64,000 bases of DNA, taken from positions 2,232,001 to 2,296,000 of the forward strand of contig NZ_JAGKQQ010000001.1 in assembly GCF_017939745.1 (NCBI RefSeq), written 5' to 3'. Source of the DNA: Gemmata palustris (GTDB lineage: Bacteria > Planctomycetota > Planctomycetia > Gemmatales > Gemmataceae). Below, piece by piece: positions 49,211 to 58,506 of this stretch. The notes beneath the pieces were generated by a model that was given only the letters and a program-made list of their open reading frames with translations, ran no database searches and was not told the origin of the DNA. Each line of letters starts with the position of its first letter. Position 1 is the first letter of the stretch. The position numbers and the translations under genes were made by a program.

Positions 49211-52000
49211 ATGATTCGCATGAGAGACATACGCGACGCAAAAAGTGCCGCGTCATATTACGGCAAGTCAGATGGCGGGTATTACCTCGGCGCGTCTGAC
49301 CTCCGCCGCGAGGTCGGTGGCAACGCCGCCTCCCTGCTCGGCATTTCCGGTGTCCCCGACCCCGACCAATTCAAGCGGCTCCTCCAGGGCCTGCACCCCG
49401 AGACCGGCGAGCAACTCACCTCGAAGCTCGTTGACGGCAGGCTGGCCGGCTGGGACATCACGGCCTCGATTCCCAAGGGCGTGACCATCGCCATCGAACG
49501 TGGTGACGCCCGCATCCACGACGCCCTGTGGGAAGCCGCCCGCGAGACGATGGCCGAAGTCGAGGGGATGATTGCCACCCGGAAGCGGAAGGGCGGCGCG
49601 ATGGAAGACCGGGTGACCGGCAACCTCATGTGGTTCGGGTTCGAGCACCCTGAGACGCGGCCCGCCCGGTCGGACGGGATGCCTGACCCCGACCGGCACA
49701 TCCACCTGGTCGTCCCGAACCTGACCTTCGACACGGTCGAGGGTGAGTGGAAGGCCATCAAGTTCCGCCCCGTGATGGAACTGCGGAAGTACTTCGACCG
49801 CGCCTTCGACGCCCGGTTAGCCAGAAAGCTGACTGACCTCGGCTACGGCATCGAGACCCGCATGAAACCGGACGGGCAAGGCGGCAAGCGGTTCTACACC
49901 TGGGACATCAAGGACATGCCGAAGTCGGTGGTGGAGAAATTCTCCCGTCGCACGGCGGAGGTTGAGGCACTGGCCGAGAAGCTCGGCATCGACGGCCCGG
50001 CGAAAGACAAGCTCGGTGCAACGTCGCGGCAGTTCAAGCGGGACGACATGACGCTGGAGGATTACCGCCGCTACTGGGACGGCCGCGTGACGCCGGACGA
50101 AGCCCGGCAGGTGGCCGAGGTCATCCGGTCGGCGATGCTCGGGCAGAACCCGCCGGAGAAGGGCAGCGTGCGAGAGGCGGTGGAGTATTCGCTGTCGCAC
50201 AACTTCGAGCGGCGGTCGGTGGTCGCTCAGCCCCAGGTCGCGATAACCGCCCTGGAACGCGGCATGGGCGTGGTGCGGCCGGAAGACGTGATGCCGGAAG
50301 CGAAGCGGCAGGGGCTGCTGTTGAAGGACGGCGAGGCGACGACGCGGGACGTGCTGGCCGAGGAGCAGAAGGTCATCGCGTTCGCCCGTGGCGGGCGTGG
50401 GTCGTGCCGGGCGATGGGCAACGAAAAAGGCCGCCCCAACGAGTCGGAGCGGCCTTCAGGCAGAGGGCTTGCTCCCCATAGACTCGACCACACTGCCACA
50501 CCCTCCCCCGAACGGCAAGCGGTTTCTGCGCCAGCCCTCTCCCCTGAGCAGGCCGTCATGGTGAACCACGTCCTCACCTCGCCCGACCGGGTGATGCTGG
50601 TGGTGGGCGACGCGGGCACGGGCAAGACATTCGCGGTGCGGCAGGCGTTCCAGCGGATCGACCGTCCGGTGGACATCATCGCCCCCGGCGCCGAGGCGTC
50701 ACGCGGCGTGCTGCGGCGGGAAGGCTTCCAGAATGCCGACACCGTCACCGCGTTCTTGAACAGCGCGCAGCGGCAGCAGGCGGTGAAGAACGGCGTCATC
50801 TGGGTGGACGAGGCCGGGCAGCTTCCCATCCGCGACCTGTCCCGGCTGGTGGCCGTGGCGGAAGCCCAGAACGCCCGGCTGGTGCTTCAGGGCGACCCGA
50901 AGCAGCACCGCGCCGTGGCGCGCGACGGGAACATGCTCCGGGTGCTGGAGCGGTACGCGGGGCTTCCAGTGGCGCGGCTCAAGGACATCCGCCGCCAGAA
51001 GGGGGATTACAAGCAGGCGGTGGCTTCCATCGCGGCGGGGAACATCACCGACGGTTTCGACAAGCTGAACGCCCTCGGCTGGGTGAAGCAGACGCCGGTG
51101 TTCGACCACAACCAGCCCCTGGTGGACGCCTACCTCGAAGCGGTGGACACCAAGCGCAGCGACCAGGACATCACCGACCGCGTGCTGGCCGTGTCGCCGA
51201 CGCACGCCGAGGCGAACGAGGTCACAGCGGCCATCCGCGACGGGCTGAAGCAGCGCGGGCTGCTGGCCACGGAGGAGCGCACCGTCCCCACCCTCACCCC
51301 GCTGCACTGGACGGACGCCGAGAAGGCCGACCTGGAGCGGTACGACGGCACCGAAGTTGTGCGATACCACCGCGACGGGGGAACGTTCAAGGCCGGGCGG
51401 GTCGTCGCCATCGCGGACTTCAAGCCGGGCGACCGGCTGGGCAAGCCGACTACCTTCGCGGTGTACTCGCCGGCGGAGCTGCAACTAGCCGAGGGCGACC
51501 GCATCCGCATCACCGGCGGCGGCTGGACGACGGACAAGAAGCACCGCCTCGACAACGGGGCGCAGTATCAGGTGGCGGGGTTCGAGGAATCCGGCGCCAT
51601 CCGGCTCACGAACGGCTGGCACATCCCGGCGGGCTTCGGTCACCTCGCCCACGGCTACGTCGCCACCTCGCACTCTTCTCAGGGGAAGACCGTTGACCGC
51701 GTGCTCATCGCCATGGGGCACGAGTCGCTCCCGGCCATCACCGCCGAGCAGTTCTACGTCAGCGTGTCACGAGGCCGCGACCAGGCGACCGTCTTCACCG
51801 GCATGGCTCCGGCGGTGCTTCGTGACGCCATCAAGCGGGCGGACGAGCGGAAGTCAGCGACGGAGTTGATGAAGCCGAAGCGGCGACGGGAGTGGTGGAT
51901 GGCGCGGCGCGCACGGCAGGTGTGGGAAGCCTTGCGCGGGCGTAGCAAGGGTGGTATGTCCGAGCGGCAAAAGCAGAAGGAGCACAGCCATGCAAGGTAA
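49211..52000 (+). CDS. MobF-family (TrwC/TraI-like) conjugative relaxase-helicase
   Basis: The 929-residue protein has an N-terminal relaxase domain with paired tyrosines at 16/17 and 24/25, matching Y18 and Y26 of TrwC. The three-histidine metal site is His146 and His163/165 (FGFEHPE, DRHIHLVVPN). Its C-terminal RecD-like helicase has VVGDAGTGKTFA near 465, VIWVDEAGQL, LQGDPKQH and the late VATSHSSQGKTVDRV. It would nick oriT, stay attached to the strand and unwind it. ATG 49211 follows AGGTGG; the frame extends to 49022 but without family similarity. The linker near 393-430 carries an inverted repeat. Confidence 0.92.
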   Translation: MIRMRDIRDAKSAASYYGKSDGGYYLGASDLRREVGGNAASLLGISGVPDPDQFKRLLQGLHPETGEQLTSKLVDGRLAGWDITASIPKGVTIAIERGDARIHDALWEAARETMAEVEGMIATRKRKGGAMEDRVTGNLMWFGFEHPETRPARSDGMPDPDRHIHLVVPNLTFDTVEGEWKAIKFRPVMELRKYFDRAFDARLARKLTDLGYGIETRMKPDGQGGKRFYTWDIKDMPKSVVEKFSRRTAEVEALAEKLGIDGPAKDKLGATSRQFKRDDMTLEDYRRYWDGRVTPDEARQVAEVIRSAMLGQNPPEKGSVREAVEYSLSHNFERRSVVAQPQVAITALERGMGVVRPEDVMPEAKRQGLLLKDGEATTRDVLAEEQKVIAFARGGRGSCRAMGNEKGRPNESERPSGRGLAPHRLDHTATPSPERQAVSAPALSPEQAVMVNHVLTSPDRVMLVVGDAGTGKTFAVRQAFQRIDRPVDIIAPGAEASRGVLRREGFQNADTVTAFLNSAQRQQAVKNGVIWVDEAGQLPIRDLSRLVAVAEAQNARLVLQGDPKQHRAVARDGNMLRVLERYAGLPVARLKDIRRQKGDYKQAVASIAAGNITDGFDKLNALGWVKQTPVFDHNQPLVDAYLEAVDTKRSDQDITDRVLAVSPTHAEANEVTAAIRDGLKQRGLLATEERTVPTLTPLHWTDAEKADLERYDGTEVVRYHRDGGTFKAGRVVAIADFKPGDRLGKPTTFAVYSPAELQLAEGDRIRITGGGWTTDKKHRLDNGAQYQVAGFEESGAIRLTNGWHIPAGFGHLAHGYVATSHSSQGKTVDRVLIAMGHESLPAITAEQFYVSVSRGRDQATVFTGMAPAVLRDAIKRADERKSATELMKPKRRREWWMARRARQVWEALRGRSKGGMSERQKQKEHSHAR
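50427..50456. repeat. Inverted repeat inside the relaxase linker
   Basis: The perfect 8-bp arms aaggccgc and gcggcctt are 14 bases apart, preceded by five As. It lies in the low-complexity linker (GNEKGRPNESERPSG) between the relaxase and helicase domains. Confidence 0.55.
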
Positions 52001-52427
52001 GTTTTCGGCATTCCGTAAGAACGGCGAAGTGGCGGAAGATGTGCCGCCGCAACAGGACGCCGGGGGCGACGAGGAGGCGCTGCCGTTCACCGCGATGACG
52101 CCGCAGTCGTGGCCGCGTCCGGCGAACAAGACGCTGCCGCGCCTGCACATCGTCAAGAAGGACGGCAGCGTGGTCACGATGATGTATTTTCACCTTGATA
52201 GCCACGCGACCTACAAGGGTGGCGAGTTCACGCTGCTGTTCACGGGGGCCAAGCACTGGCAGGTGACGGTCAAGGGAAGCGGGCCGAAGTTCTGGGAGGT
52301 TTATGATTACCTCACGCTCGCCCGCTGGCCGTTCCTGGTAGAGGCCACGCATGGGTTCAAGGCCGGCGACGGCGACACGGTGTTCGACTCCATCGACATC
52401 AAGGACGTGTCGCCGAAAGAGCGGTGA
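51990..52427 (+). CDS. Hypothetical protein coupled to the relaxase (145 aa)
   Basis: ATG 51990 has AGAAGGAG upstream and overlaps the last 11 bases of the relaxase gene. The N-terminus is polar. Residues about 50-145 look like a small beta barrel (RLHIVKKDGSVVTMMYFHLD, GEFTLLFTGAKHWQVTVKG). Co-translation suggests a role in DNA transfer or maintenance, which remains a guess. Confidence 0.65.
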   Translation: MQGKFSAFRKNGEVAEDVPPQQDAGGDEEALPFTAMTPQSWPRPANKTLPRLHIVKKDGSVVTMMYFHLDSHATYKGGEFTLLFTGAKHWQVTVKGSGPKFWEVYDYLTLARWPFLVEATHGFKAGDGDTVFDSIDIKDVSPKER

Positions 52428-52523
52428 CTCAGGGCGGAGCAGACCGCGCCTACCGACGTTCGGATGTCCTCCTCGTACCGCCGCTGGTTGACTCCCCCCA
52501 CCCACTCGTGCCATAACTGCTGG

Positions 52524-53339
52524 ATGAACCTCGCCTGGCTTACCGACATCCACCTCAACTTCCTGCGCCCGCCCGCGCAGGCGGCCTTCGTTGCCATGCT
52601 CGCCGACACGGCGGCCGATGCATTCGTCCTCACCGGCGACATCGCCGAGGCCGACGACGTCGCGGTTCACCTTCACGCATTTGCCGACCGAGTTGCTCGC
52701 CCGGTGTACTTCGTCCTCGGCAACCACGACTTCTATCGAGGTTCGATTGCCGGCGTGCGGGAGAAGGTGCGGTCGCTATGCTCGGTCACTCCGAACCTGC
52801 ACTGGCTGCCCGATGCGGGCGTGGTGCCGCTCACCGACGAGGCGTGCCTGGTCGGCCACGACGGCTGGGGTGACGGGCGGTTCGGCGACTACCACGGTTC
52901 CGACGTACTGCTGAACGACTTCGGGCTGATCGGGGAGTTCGGCGGGTTCGAGGAAGACCCGAACGAACGGCTGGCCAAGCTCCACGCCCTCGGCGACGAG
53001 GCGGCCGCACATTTCCGCTCCGTGCTGCCGGACGCGCTCGCCCGGTTCCGGCACGTCCTCGTGGCGACGCACGTTCCGCCGTTCCGCGAGTCCTGCTGGC
53101 ACGAGGGGAAGGTCTCCGGCGACGACTGGCTGCCGTTCTTCTCCTGCAAGGCGGTTGGGGATGTACTGTTCGAGGTGATGGCGGCCGCGCCTGACCGGAC
53201 AATGACCGTGCTGTGCGGCCACACTCACGGCTACGGCGGGGTGGACATCCTGCCGAACCTTCGCGTGCTCACCGGCGGCGCGAAGTACGGGCGGCCGGAG
53301 GTTCAGCGGCTCATCGAACTCAGCGGGCAAGGTGGTTGA
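52524..53339 (+). CDS. Calcineurin-like metallophosphoesterase
   Basis: The 271-residue protein has all the metal motifs in order: WLTDIHLNF, LTGDIAEAD, VLGNHDFYRG, LVATHVPPF and LCGHTHGYGG. It hydrolyses phosphoester bonds, but the substrate cannot be told. Start ATG 52524 gives the family-typical N-terminus. It stands alone 96 bases after the relaxase pair and could be cargo or a defence or nucleotide-processing enzyme. Confidence 0.88.
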   Translation: MNLAWLTDIHLNFLRPPAQAAFVAMLADTAADAFVLTGDIAEADDVAVHLHAFADRVARPVYFVLGNHDFYRGSIAGVREKVRSLCSVTPNLHWLPDAGVVPLTDEACLVGHDGWGDGRFGDYHGSDVLLNDFGLIGEFGGFEEDPNERLAKLHALGDEAAAHFRSVLPDALARFRHVLVATHVPPFRESCWHEGKVSGDDWLPFFSCKAVGDVLFEVMAAAPDRTMTVLCGHTHGYGGVDILPNLRVLTGGAKYGRPEVQRLIELSGQGG

Positions 53340-53359
53340 CTCCATCGTCACCCGTGTCG

Positions 53360-53530
53360 TCATTCCCGCCCGCCCGCGTTCTTCACCCGCAGCTCCGCCT
53401 CGTACAGCGCGTAGGCTTTCTGCCGCACCGCCTCGCTGTCCGGCGGAAATTGGCCTGTTTCCCGCCACACCTCGGCGAACGCAATCAGCGAGACGCAGTG
53501 GAACAGGTCGCGGGTGATTTCTTCCGTCAT
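53360..53530 (-). CDS. Small helical protein (56 aa), last gene of the long leftward operon
   Basis: The product starts MTEEITRDLFHCVSLIAFAE and continues VWRETGQFPPDSEAVRQKAY, a pattern seen in small phage proteins. Its ATG overlaps the upstream stop. It ends 20 bases from the convergent phosphoesterase gene. Confidence 0.6.
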   Translation of the reverse strand: MTEEITRDLFHCVSLIAFAEVWRETGQFPPDSEAVRQKAYALYEAELRVKNAGGRE

Positions 53531-53802
53531 GCACGTCCCCGCACCGTGCGGCGTTCGACGAGCGTCGCCCAGATTTCCGATGCAAGCTCGGCGGCCCGCT
53601 TCGCCCAGGCGTCCGCACCCGGAACACCCGCTGGGTACACCGCCTCCACCCACATTGTGCCGTGGTCGGTGACGGTCAGAAGCGATGCCCCGGCCGGGGT
53701 GGCCAGCACGGAGCGGAGCTGACGCTTGAAAGCCGAGCAACCGTCGAAAGCGAGCTTGTACTGTCCGGGAGCAGTGCCGAGGTGAACGCGGGCGAGGGTC
53801 AA
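53527..53802 (-). CDS. Hypothetical protein (91 aa)
   Basis: The product contains TDHGTMWVEAVYPAGVPGAD and a C-terminal helix. It is linked to both neighbours by ATGA-type overlaps. No family was recognised. Confidence 0.58.
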   Translation of the reverse strand: MTLARVHLGTAPGQYKLAFDGCSAFKRQLRSVLATPAGASLLTVTDHGTMWVEAVYPAGVPGADAWAKRAAELASEIWATLVERRTVRGRA

Positions 53803-54326
53803 GCAGATAACGCACAGCCAGAAGCCGCGTCCTCTGTCGCTCGAATCGGCTTCACCAACACTCCGGCCAACCCGGAGGAGGCAATCGCGGCAACGTTGTT
53901 CTGCCCGTAGGCGATGAGACAGCTCGGGGCGTTCGCGCTCGCGGCCTTCGTGCCGTCAACGTGGTGGAAGGCTAACCGACCCTTGAAGAAGAACACCGCG
54001 TCGGCCTTCGCCCAGATTTCGGCGTGAAAACCCTTCGTTTCCGTCCGGGCGAAGATGAGCCCGATGGCGTTGCCGTGCTCGGCGCAGCGGTTCATCCACT
54101 TGAAGGTTTCCGCACCGTAGGGCGGGTTGCACCAGACCCGGCCTTCCCACGGTTGACGCAGCCCGTCGTCGTCCACGGTGTAGTGCCGCGAAGCCATTTC
54201 CCACGGGCGGTTAACCGGGGCGCACGGGTCGAGGTCGAACTGGCCGAGGGCGCGGATGATGTGCGGAGGGGTGAGCCACTCGTCTTTGCTGCTCTCCGAG
54301 ATGACGTGGTTGAAGCCGTGAGTCAT
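53799..54326 (-). CDS. Phage Dam-type DNA N6-adenine methyltransferase
   Basis: The 175-residue protein has EWLTPPHIIRALGQFDLDPC and VWCNPPYGAETFKWMNRC, the hallmarks of the phage Dam family PF05869, with catalytic NPPY. It methylates adenine in phage DNA, probably against restriction. It is coupled to both neighbours. Confidence 0.9.
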   Translation of the reverse strand: MTHGFNHVISESSKDEWLTPPHIIRALGQFDLDPCAPVNRPWEMASRHYTVDDDGLRQPWEGRVWCNPPYGAETFKWMNRCAEHGNAIGLIFARTETKGFHAEIWAKADAVFFFKGRLAFHHVDGTKAASANAPSCLIAYGQNNVAAIASSGLAGVLVKPIRATEDAASGCALSA

Positions 54327-55303
54327 GCAACGTAATCCTTCTCTATCAGGCCCAACTCGGCCTTACCCGCCAAGTGCGGGTTCCACCAGAACACACCGGT
54401 GCGGCAGCATTTGAAATGCCCACGCCGCCAGTGCAGTCGCCGCTTGCCGTGAGCGGCCTCATCCGCATCGAACCGTTCCGCCAATCGTAACCCGGCCTTT
54501 ACCTGCTTGTTCAGGTCGACGATGTGGTGGCTGAACAAAGGCGGCTTGCCGTTCTTCGACCGTTTGTGGTTGAGAGCGGTCAGGTCGTCGCACGGTCGGG
54601 TCTCGGTGATCCGAGGAGAGTTGATGCGGACGACATAGTCGACGATCAACAGGGCCATGCCCGGCCAGCGCTCCAGTTCGCCGTCCACCTCCACCTTGCA
54701 GTCGCCGCCCTCGGCCAACCGGACGGTGTCAGGCCAGATGGTTCCCTCGGTGACGTGCAGGTAGCCAACCCCTGCCGCGTCGGCCAGCCGGACCTGCACC
54801 CCTCGCCCGTCGTCCCCGGCTGCAGTCAGTAATGCCCCGAAGTGATGGGCTGGATGATCCGAAAACTCCCACTCCATCCACATAGGGTCATGAGACAGCC
54901 GGAACCACTTAGCCGCATCCGCCACGGTCTGCGGCGTGGCGAGTTTGGTCAGGCTGGCGTCCGCGAATGCGCGGGTAAGTGCGAAACGCTGGGCGCGGGC
55001 GACATCCTCACGGAAAGCGAAGTGCCGCTCCTCCGACATGCTCCCATCCAAGAGGCGGAACGCCGTCTTGCCATCGCACGAGTTCATGATTGCCAACTGT
55101 CGGTCGAGAGCGGCGAAGTATGCCCGCAGTTGATCTTGGGAGAAACCGGCCTTCTCCAGCATGTCTCTCGCCTGCTCATTCGTGATATCGGACGCTCGGT
55201 GGGCATCGACGATCAGGTGAACCGGCTCAAGCTCTGTTGGAACCTGGGACCGGATCGAAGCTTCGGTGTGCCATTTGGCAGATGCAATGCGGTCACACAG
55301 CAT
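54323..55303 (-). CDS. Conserved phage protein (326 aa), function unknown
   Basis: The protein is helical at the N-terminus and has a C-terminal RLHWRRGHFKCCRTGVFWWN motif and a final LIEKDY, features I recall from a protein widespread in proteobacterial phages. ATG 55303 has an AAAGGA eight bases upstream; ATG 55312 is the alternative. Confidence 0.65.
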   Translation of the reverse strand: MLCDRIASAKWHTEASIRSQVPTELEPVHLIVDAHRASDITNEQARDMLEKAGFSQDQLRAYFAALDRQLAIMNSCDGKTAFRLLDGSMSEERHFAFREDVARAQRFALTRAFADASLTKLATPQTVADAAKWFRLSHDPMWMEWEFSDHPAHHFGALLTAAGDDGRGVQVRLADAAGVGYLHVTEGTIWPDTVRLAEGGDCKVEVDGELERWPGMALLIVDYVVRINSPRITETRPCDDLTALNHKRSKNGKPPLFSHHIVDLNKQVKAGLRLAERFDADEAAHGKRRLHWRRGHFKCCRTGVFWWNPHLAGKAELGLIEKDYVA

Positions 55304-55568
55304 GACAGCCATCCTTTCCCGCCAACGTGTCCACGTCCACGAACTTCACCAAGTCGAGCCGCTGGGCAATCTGCCCCGCTGGGAACTCGTCCTTGTGCCG
55401 ATTCCAGAAGCCCCGGCAGCAAGCGTCGTCAGAGTGGTGGCAGATGCGGTGGCCCTTGAAGCCGCCGTGCGGGTCGGCTACGTCGGCTTCGAGCTTGGCG
55501 AGGTCGAGCGGCGAATCCTTGCGGTAGATGCAGGTTGAGCAAGCGGTTTTCTGGACGCGGAAGGTCAT
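55293..55568 (-). CDS. Cys/His-rich small phage protein (91 aa)
   Basis: The product has ACSTCIYRKDSPLDLAKLEA, HRICHHSDDACCRGFWNRH and GQIAQRLDLVKFV, a pattern found in many phages that is likely a zinc-binding module. It lies between the C5 methyltransferase and the previous gene with overlaps. Confidence 0.7.
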   Translation of the reverse strand: MTFRVQKTACSTCIYRKDSPLDLAKLEADVADPHGGFKGHRICHHSDDACCRGFWNRHKDEFPAGQIAQRLDLVKFVDVDTLAGKDGCHAV

Positions 55569-57226
55569 GCTGCCCGCCCCATCGGCGCCAGCCCGAACTG
55601 CGCCCGTACCATCGCCGCCGCGTTCGGGGGGCTGACCGAGTTGCCGCACATCCGCACCTGGGCCGTCTTCGTCAGCGGTTTCCCTTCAAACTCTAGGTCG
55701 ATGATGTACTCTTCATGGAAACCCTGTGCGCGGTACAGTTCGCGGGGCGTCAGCATCCGCAGGCCGATGTCGGCAATTAGGTACTCCTCCCCGTAAACCG
55801 TCACCAACCCAAAGCGGTGCTTTGCCGTGACGGTGTGCATCGGTTCGTCGAGCCGCGGGTCCTGGTCGGTGCCGAAGTACTTGACCAGAAAAGCCCGCAC
55901 CTCGGCGAGGTGGAGGCCCTGGGCGCTGATCGTCGCCATCGGGTCGGTAACTGGCTGGCCGTCGCGGCAGGTGCCGCGCAGCTTCACGAGGTTTGATGTG
56001 ACCAGGCTGTGGTGGTCGGAAGCTGTCACCGTGCCGATGGGCTGCCCGACACCGTGGCCGACTACTCCGCCATAGTGCTTGGCGAGAAACGCAGCCACCA
56101 AGGCGTGCTTCGGCCCACCGGCGACCACCGTCCCGAGCGGCTTGTCGATGCCCGGGACTCGCGGTGCCTGGCCTTCCCGCTCACCGTACCCGGTCTGGAT
56201 AAGGGTGGGGACGCAAATGGCGGAATGCGGGTCAGCGGTCAGTGTTCCGTGCGGCTGGTTCAGGGCACGCGGCTTGCCGGAAAAAGTCGGGCCGCCCGCC
56301 CCTACGAGGTAAGGCGTCACCAACGCCTTCTCGCCCCGCTTCGCGCCCGTCACGGTGCGGAACGGCTCATTCAGCGGTTCCACCCGGTCGCCGCCATGAT
56401 GTGTCAGGCTGATGATGAACGGCTCCGGTGCGTCGATTACGTACCGGCGAAGGCCTGCAGCCACACGGCGAAGCGTGTTTTCGGCGAGTGGCTTCTTCCG
56501 TTCGAAGATGCTCGGACACGGGATGGACCAGTCGATGCACTCGGCCGCCGTCCGCCACGGTTGCAGGTGGCTGGTGAAGAGGTCGGTGCCTATTTTCTTC
56601 GGGCTGGCGTGGGTCGGCTCCGGCCACACGATGCGCTGTCCGTCCCGCCGTGCGACGATAAACAGCCGCTTCCGGATGGTGGGCGCGGAGTAATCGCACG
56701 CCCGCAACTCGCGCCACTCGACGACGTAGCCGAGGTTCCGGAGCTGGGCGAGCCACCGCTGGAACGTCTTTCCCTTCCGCTCGGGGCATGGGTAGCCCTC
56801 GTCGTCGAGCGGCCCCCAGTCCTGAAACTCCTCGACATTCTCCAGAATGATGACGCGGGGCTGCACGGCCTTTGCCCACTTCACCACAATCCACGCGAGG
56901 CCGCGGATCTTCTTGCTGACCGGCTTGCCGCCCTTCGCCTTGGAGAAGTGCTTGCAGTCGGGAGAGAACCAGGCCAGCCCGACCGGACGACCGGCGCAGG
57001 CCTCGGCGGGGTTCACCTCCCACACGTCCTCGCAGTAGTGCCGCGTGCTCGGGTGATTGGCCCAGTGCATGGCGATGGCTTCGCGGTCGTGGTTGATGGC
57101 GATGTCCGGCGAGCGGCCGAGGGCCATCTCGATACCGAGGGAGGCACCGCCGCCACCGGCGAAGTTGTCAACGATGAGTTCGGACGGAAGGAGGCTGAAG
57201 GAGATGCCGTGGGAGAGTCTGGTCAT
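55565..57226 (-). CDS. C5 cytosine DNA methyltransferase
   Basis: The 553-residue protein has the SAM motif DNFAGGGGASLGIEMALG and the catalytic motif FSPDCKHFS, in which the Cys sits in SPDC where PC is usual. ILENVEEFQDWG (motif VI) and C-terminal MCGNSVSPPNAAAMVRAQFG (motif X) complete the PF00145 set. The long variable region (about 310-460) should carry target recognition. Methylation probably protects against restriction; no cognate nuclease is seen. Confidence 0.9.
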   Translation of the reverse strand: MTRLSHGISFSLLPSELIVDNFAGGGGASLGIEMALGRSPDIAINHDREAIAMHWANHPSTRHYCEDVWEVNPAEACAGRPVGLAWFSPDCKHFSKAKGGKPVSKKIRGLAWIVVKWAKAVQPRVIILENVEEFQDWGPLDDEGYPCPERKGKTFQRWLAQLRNLGYVVEWRELRACDYSAPTIRKRLFIVARRDGQRIVWPEPTHASPKKIGTDLFTSHLQPWRTAAECIDWSIPCPSIFERKKPLAENTLRRVAAGLRRYVIDAPEPFIISLTHHGGDRVEPLNEPFRTVTGAKRGEKALVTPYLVGAGGPTFSGKPRALNQPHGTLTADPHSAICVPTLIQTGYGEREGQAPRVPGIDKPLGTVVAGGPKHALVAAFLAKHYGGVVGHGVGQPIGTVTASDHHSLVTSNLVKLRGTCRDGQPVTDPMATISAQGLHLAEVRAFLVKYFGTDQDPRLDEPMHTVTAKHRFGLVTVYGEEYLIADIGLRMLTPRELYRAQGFHEEYIIDLEFEGKPLTKTAQVRMCGNSVSPPNAAAMVRAQFGLAPMGRAA

Positions 57227-57609
57227 GCTGCCTCGCTTTCTGCCGCAGGCACGTCGTCATCCCAGACGGTGAAGGTTTCCAGCGGCGCGTCCCAGCCATT
57301 CGGGTACACGTCGATGACCATCCCCTGGTCGGTACGAATGACGGTGACGGTGAACTTGCCAGCGACGTGGACGTCTGCGCGGTCGGGGGCGGCGTCTGAG
57401 CGGCTTGTGGTGACGCCGGGGACATGCCCCTCGTCGAAACCGAAGTCCCGGCAATTGACCGTGACGGCTTCGCGGAAGTCGGTATCGGCAGGCAATTCAG
57501 CCCAGTAGTCGGCGGCCTCACGGTCGTTGGCGATGAGCCACTGGCGGGCTTGTTCCTGCGTCATGGCGTCGATGTCGGCCTGGCAGGTAACGGGGGGTGT
57601 GCGGGTCAT
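57223..57609 (-). CDS. Hypothetical protein (128 aa)
   Basis: The N-terminus is helical (DIDAMTQEQARQWLIANDRE). The C-terminal beta region (VHVAGKFTVTVIRTDQGMVI) is followed by an acidic tail. It overlaps both neighbours by four bases. Confidence 0.6.
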   Translation of the reverse strand: MTRTPPVTCQADIDAMTQEQARQWLIANDREAADYWAELPADTDFREAVTVNCRDFGFDEGHVPGVTTSRSDAAPDRADVHVAGKFTVTVIRTDQGMVIDVYPNGWDAPLETFTVWDDDVPAAESEAA

Positions 57610-58010
57610 GCTGCCCTCCCGGTCGCTTCGGCGATAACTTCGTTTGCCTCTACCAACGCCTCGACGAGGTGCCGGCTGCGATAGCCGTGTGGGCAGTCCT
57701 CGTCAGCGTGCTCTGCAAGTGACTGGAGAGATTCCAACAGGCTCTGTCCCGCGTGCATTACCCGCAGCCGGTTCCGTACTGATTTCGTGTCGGCAAACGG
57801 TATCCCCGTGATTCGCTGGAACACCTGCTCGGCGTGCTCGCGGGTGGCAAAGTCGCCGATGGCCTCCACACCCCCTTCGGGAAGGTGGCCGTACAGCGTC
57901 CAGACATCAGCCTCGTGCGGCACGCACACCTCGAAGTAGAAGTGACCGGGCTTGTCCGGCTCCTCGGTGCGGGTGCAGGGGCTGATTTCGTAGTTGTCGA
58001 AGGGCTTCAT
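57606..58010 (-). CDS. Hypothetical protein (134 aa)
   Basis: The N-terminal half resembles a small beta sheet (GHFYFEVCVPHEADVWTLYG). The rest is helical with EHAEQVFQRI and CPHGYRSRHLVEALVEAN. It is coupled by overlaps on both sides. Confidence 0.6.
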   Translation of the reverse strand: MKPFDNYEISPCTRTEEPDKPGHFYFEVCVPHEADVWTLYGHLPEGGVEAIGDFATREHAEQVFQRITGIPFADTKSVRNRLRVMHAGQSLLESLQSLAEHADEDCPHGYRSRHLVEALVEANEVIAEATGRAA

Positions 58011-58306
58011 GCTGCCTCCTTGCCGGTGGCGTTACCAATGGCGGCACGAACTATCGCAAGTGTTTTGCTCCTGCTTGCATCCCTACCCTTGACACGATTC
58101 TGTTCGATGTGATGGCGTTCCACCTCCTTCAGCGCTTCCAGCAGATCGGCCCGGCCTGCGTCAATGCCTTGCTGGGCAGCGACCAGGATTGCCTCTCGCA
58201 TCTTCGCCGTGCTGTAGTGGCGTAGGCCGCTTCCAGCAGCGGTGAGGACGGCGTCAGCGAGTGCCTTGGCTTCCGGCGCGTGCTTCTGTTCGGTCAATTT
58301 CGTCAT
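58007..58306 (-). CDS. Small helical protein (99 aa)
   Basis: From ATG 58306 (GAAAGGA upstream) the product starts MTKLTEQKHAPEAKALADAV and is helical, with an ADLLEALKEVERHHIEQNRV coil. Longer frames bypass this ribosome-binding site and run through a hairpin. Confidence 0.6.
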   Translation of the reverse strand: MTKLTEQKHAPEAKALADAVLTAAGSGLRHYSTAKMREAILVAAQQGIDAGRADLLEALKEVERHHIEQNRVKGRDASRSKTLAIVRAAIGNATGKEAA

Positions 58307-58390
58307 GCAAATCCTTTCTTCAGTTCTCAGCCCCGCCAATCGGGGCCGTATGGTGTTCAGTGAGAAGCCGGTGGTGGCTGCGGCGGGCAA

Positions 58391-58433
58391 GGGGAAAAGC
58401 CGAGGCTCCCTCTTGGGAAACGGTCTTTTCCCC
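58391..58433. repeat. Strong hairpin within the leftward operon
   Basis: The arms ggggaaaag and cttttcccc (9 bp, then ccg/cgg) enclose a second stem, tccc-tctt-ggga. It lies in the 200-base gap between the phosphoribosyltransferase gene and the next gene, the largest gap in this operon, and may be an RNA processing or attenuation site. The rest of the gap shows no gene. Confidence 0.55.
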
Positions 58434-58506
58434 TTGAGCGACGTGGCTCCGGCTTCATCGTCACCAGATAAACGGCCTGGCGGGGGTGAGTGGTGGGGGA
58501 TGTGGG

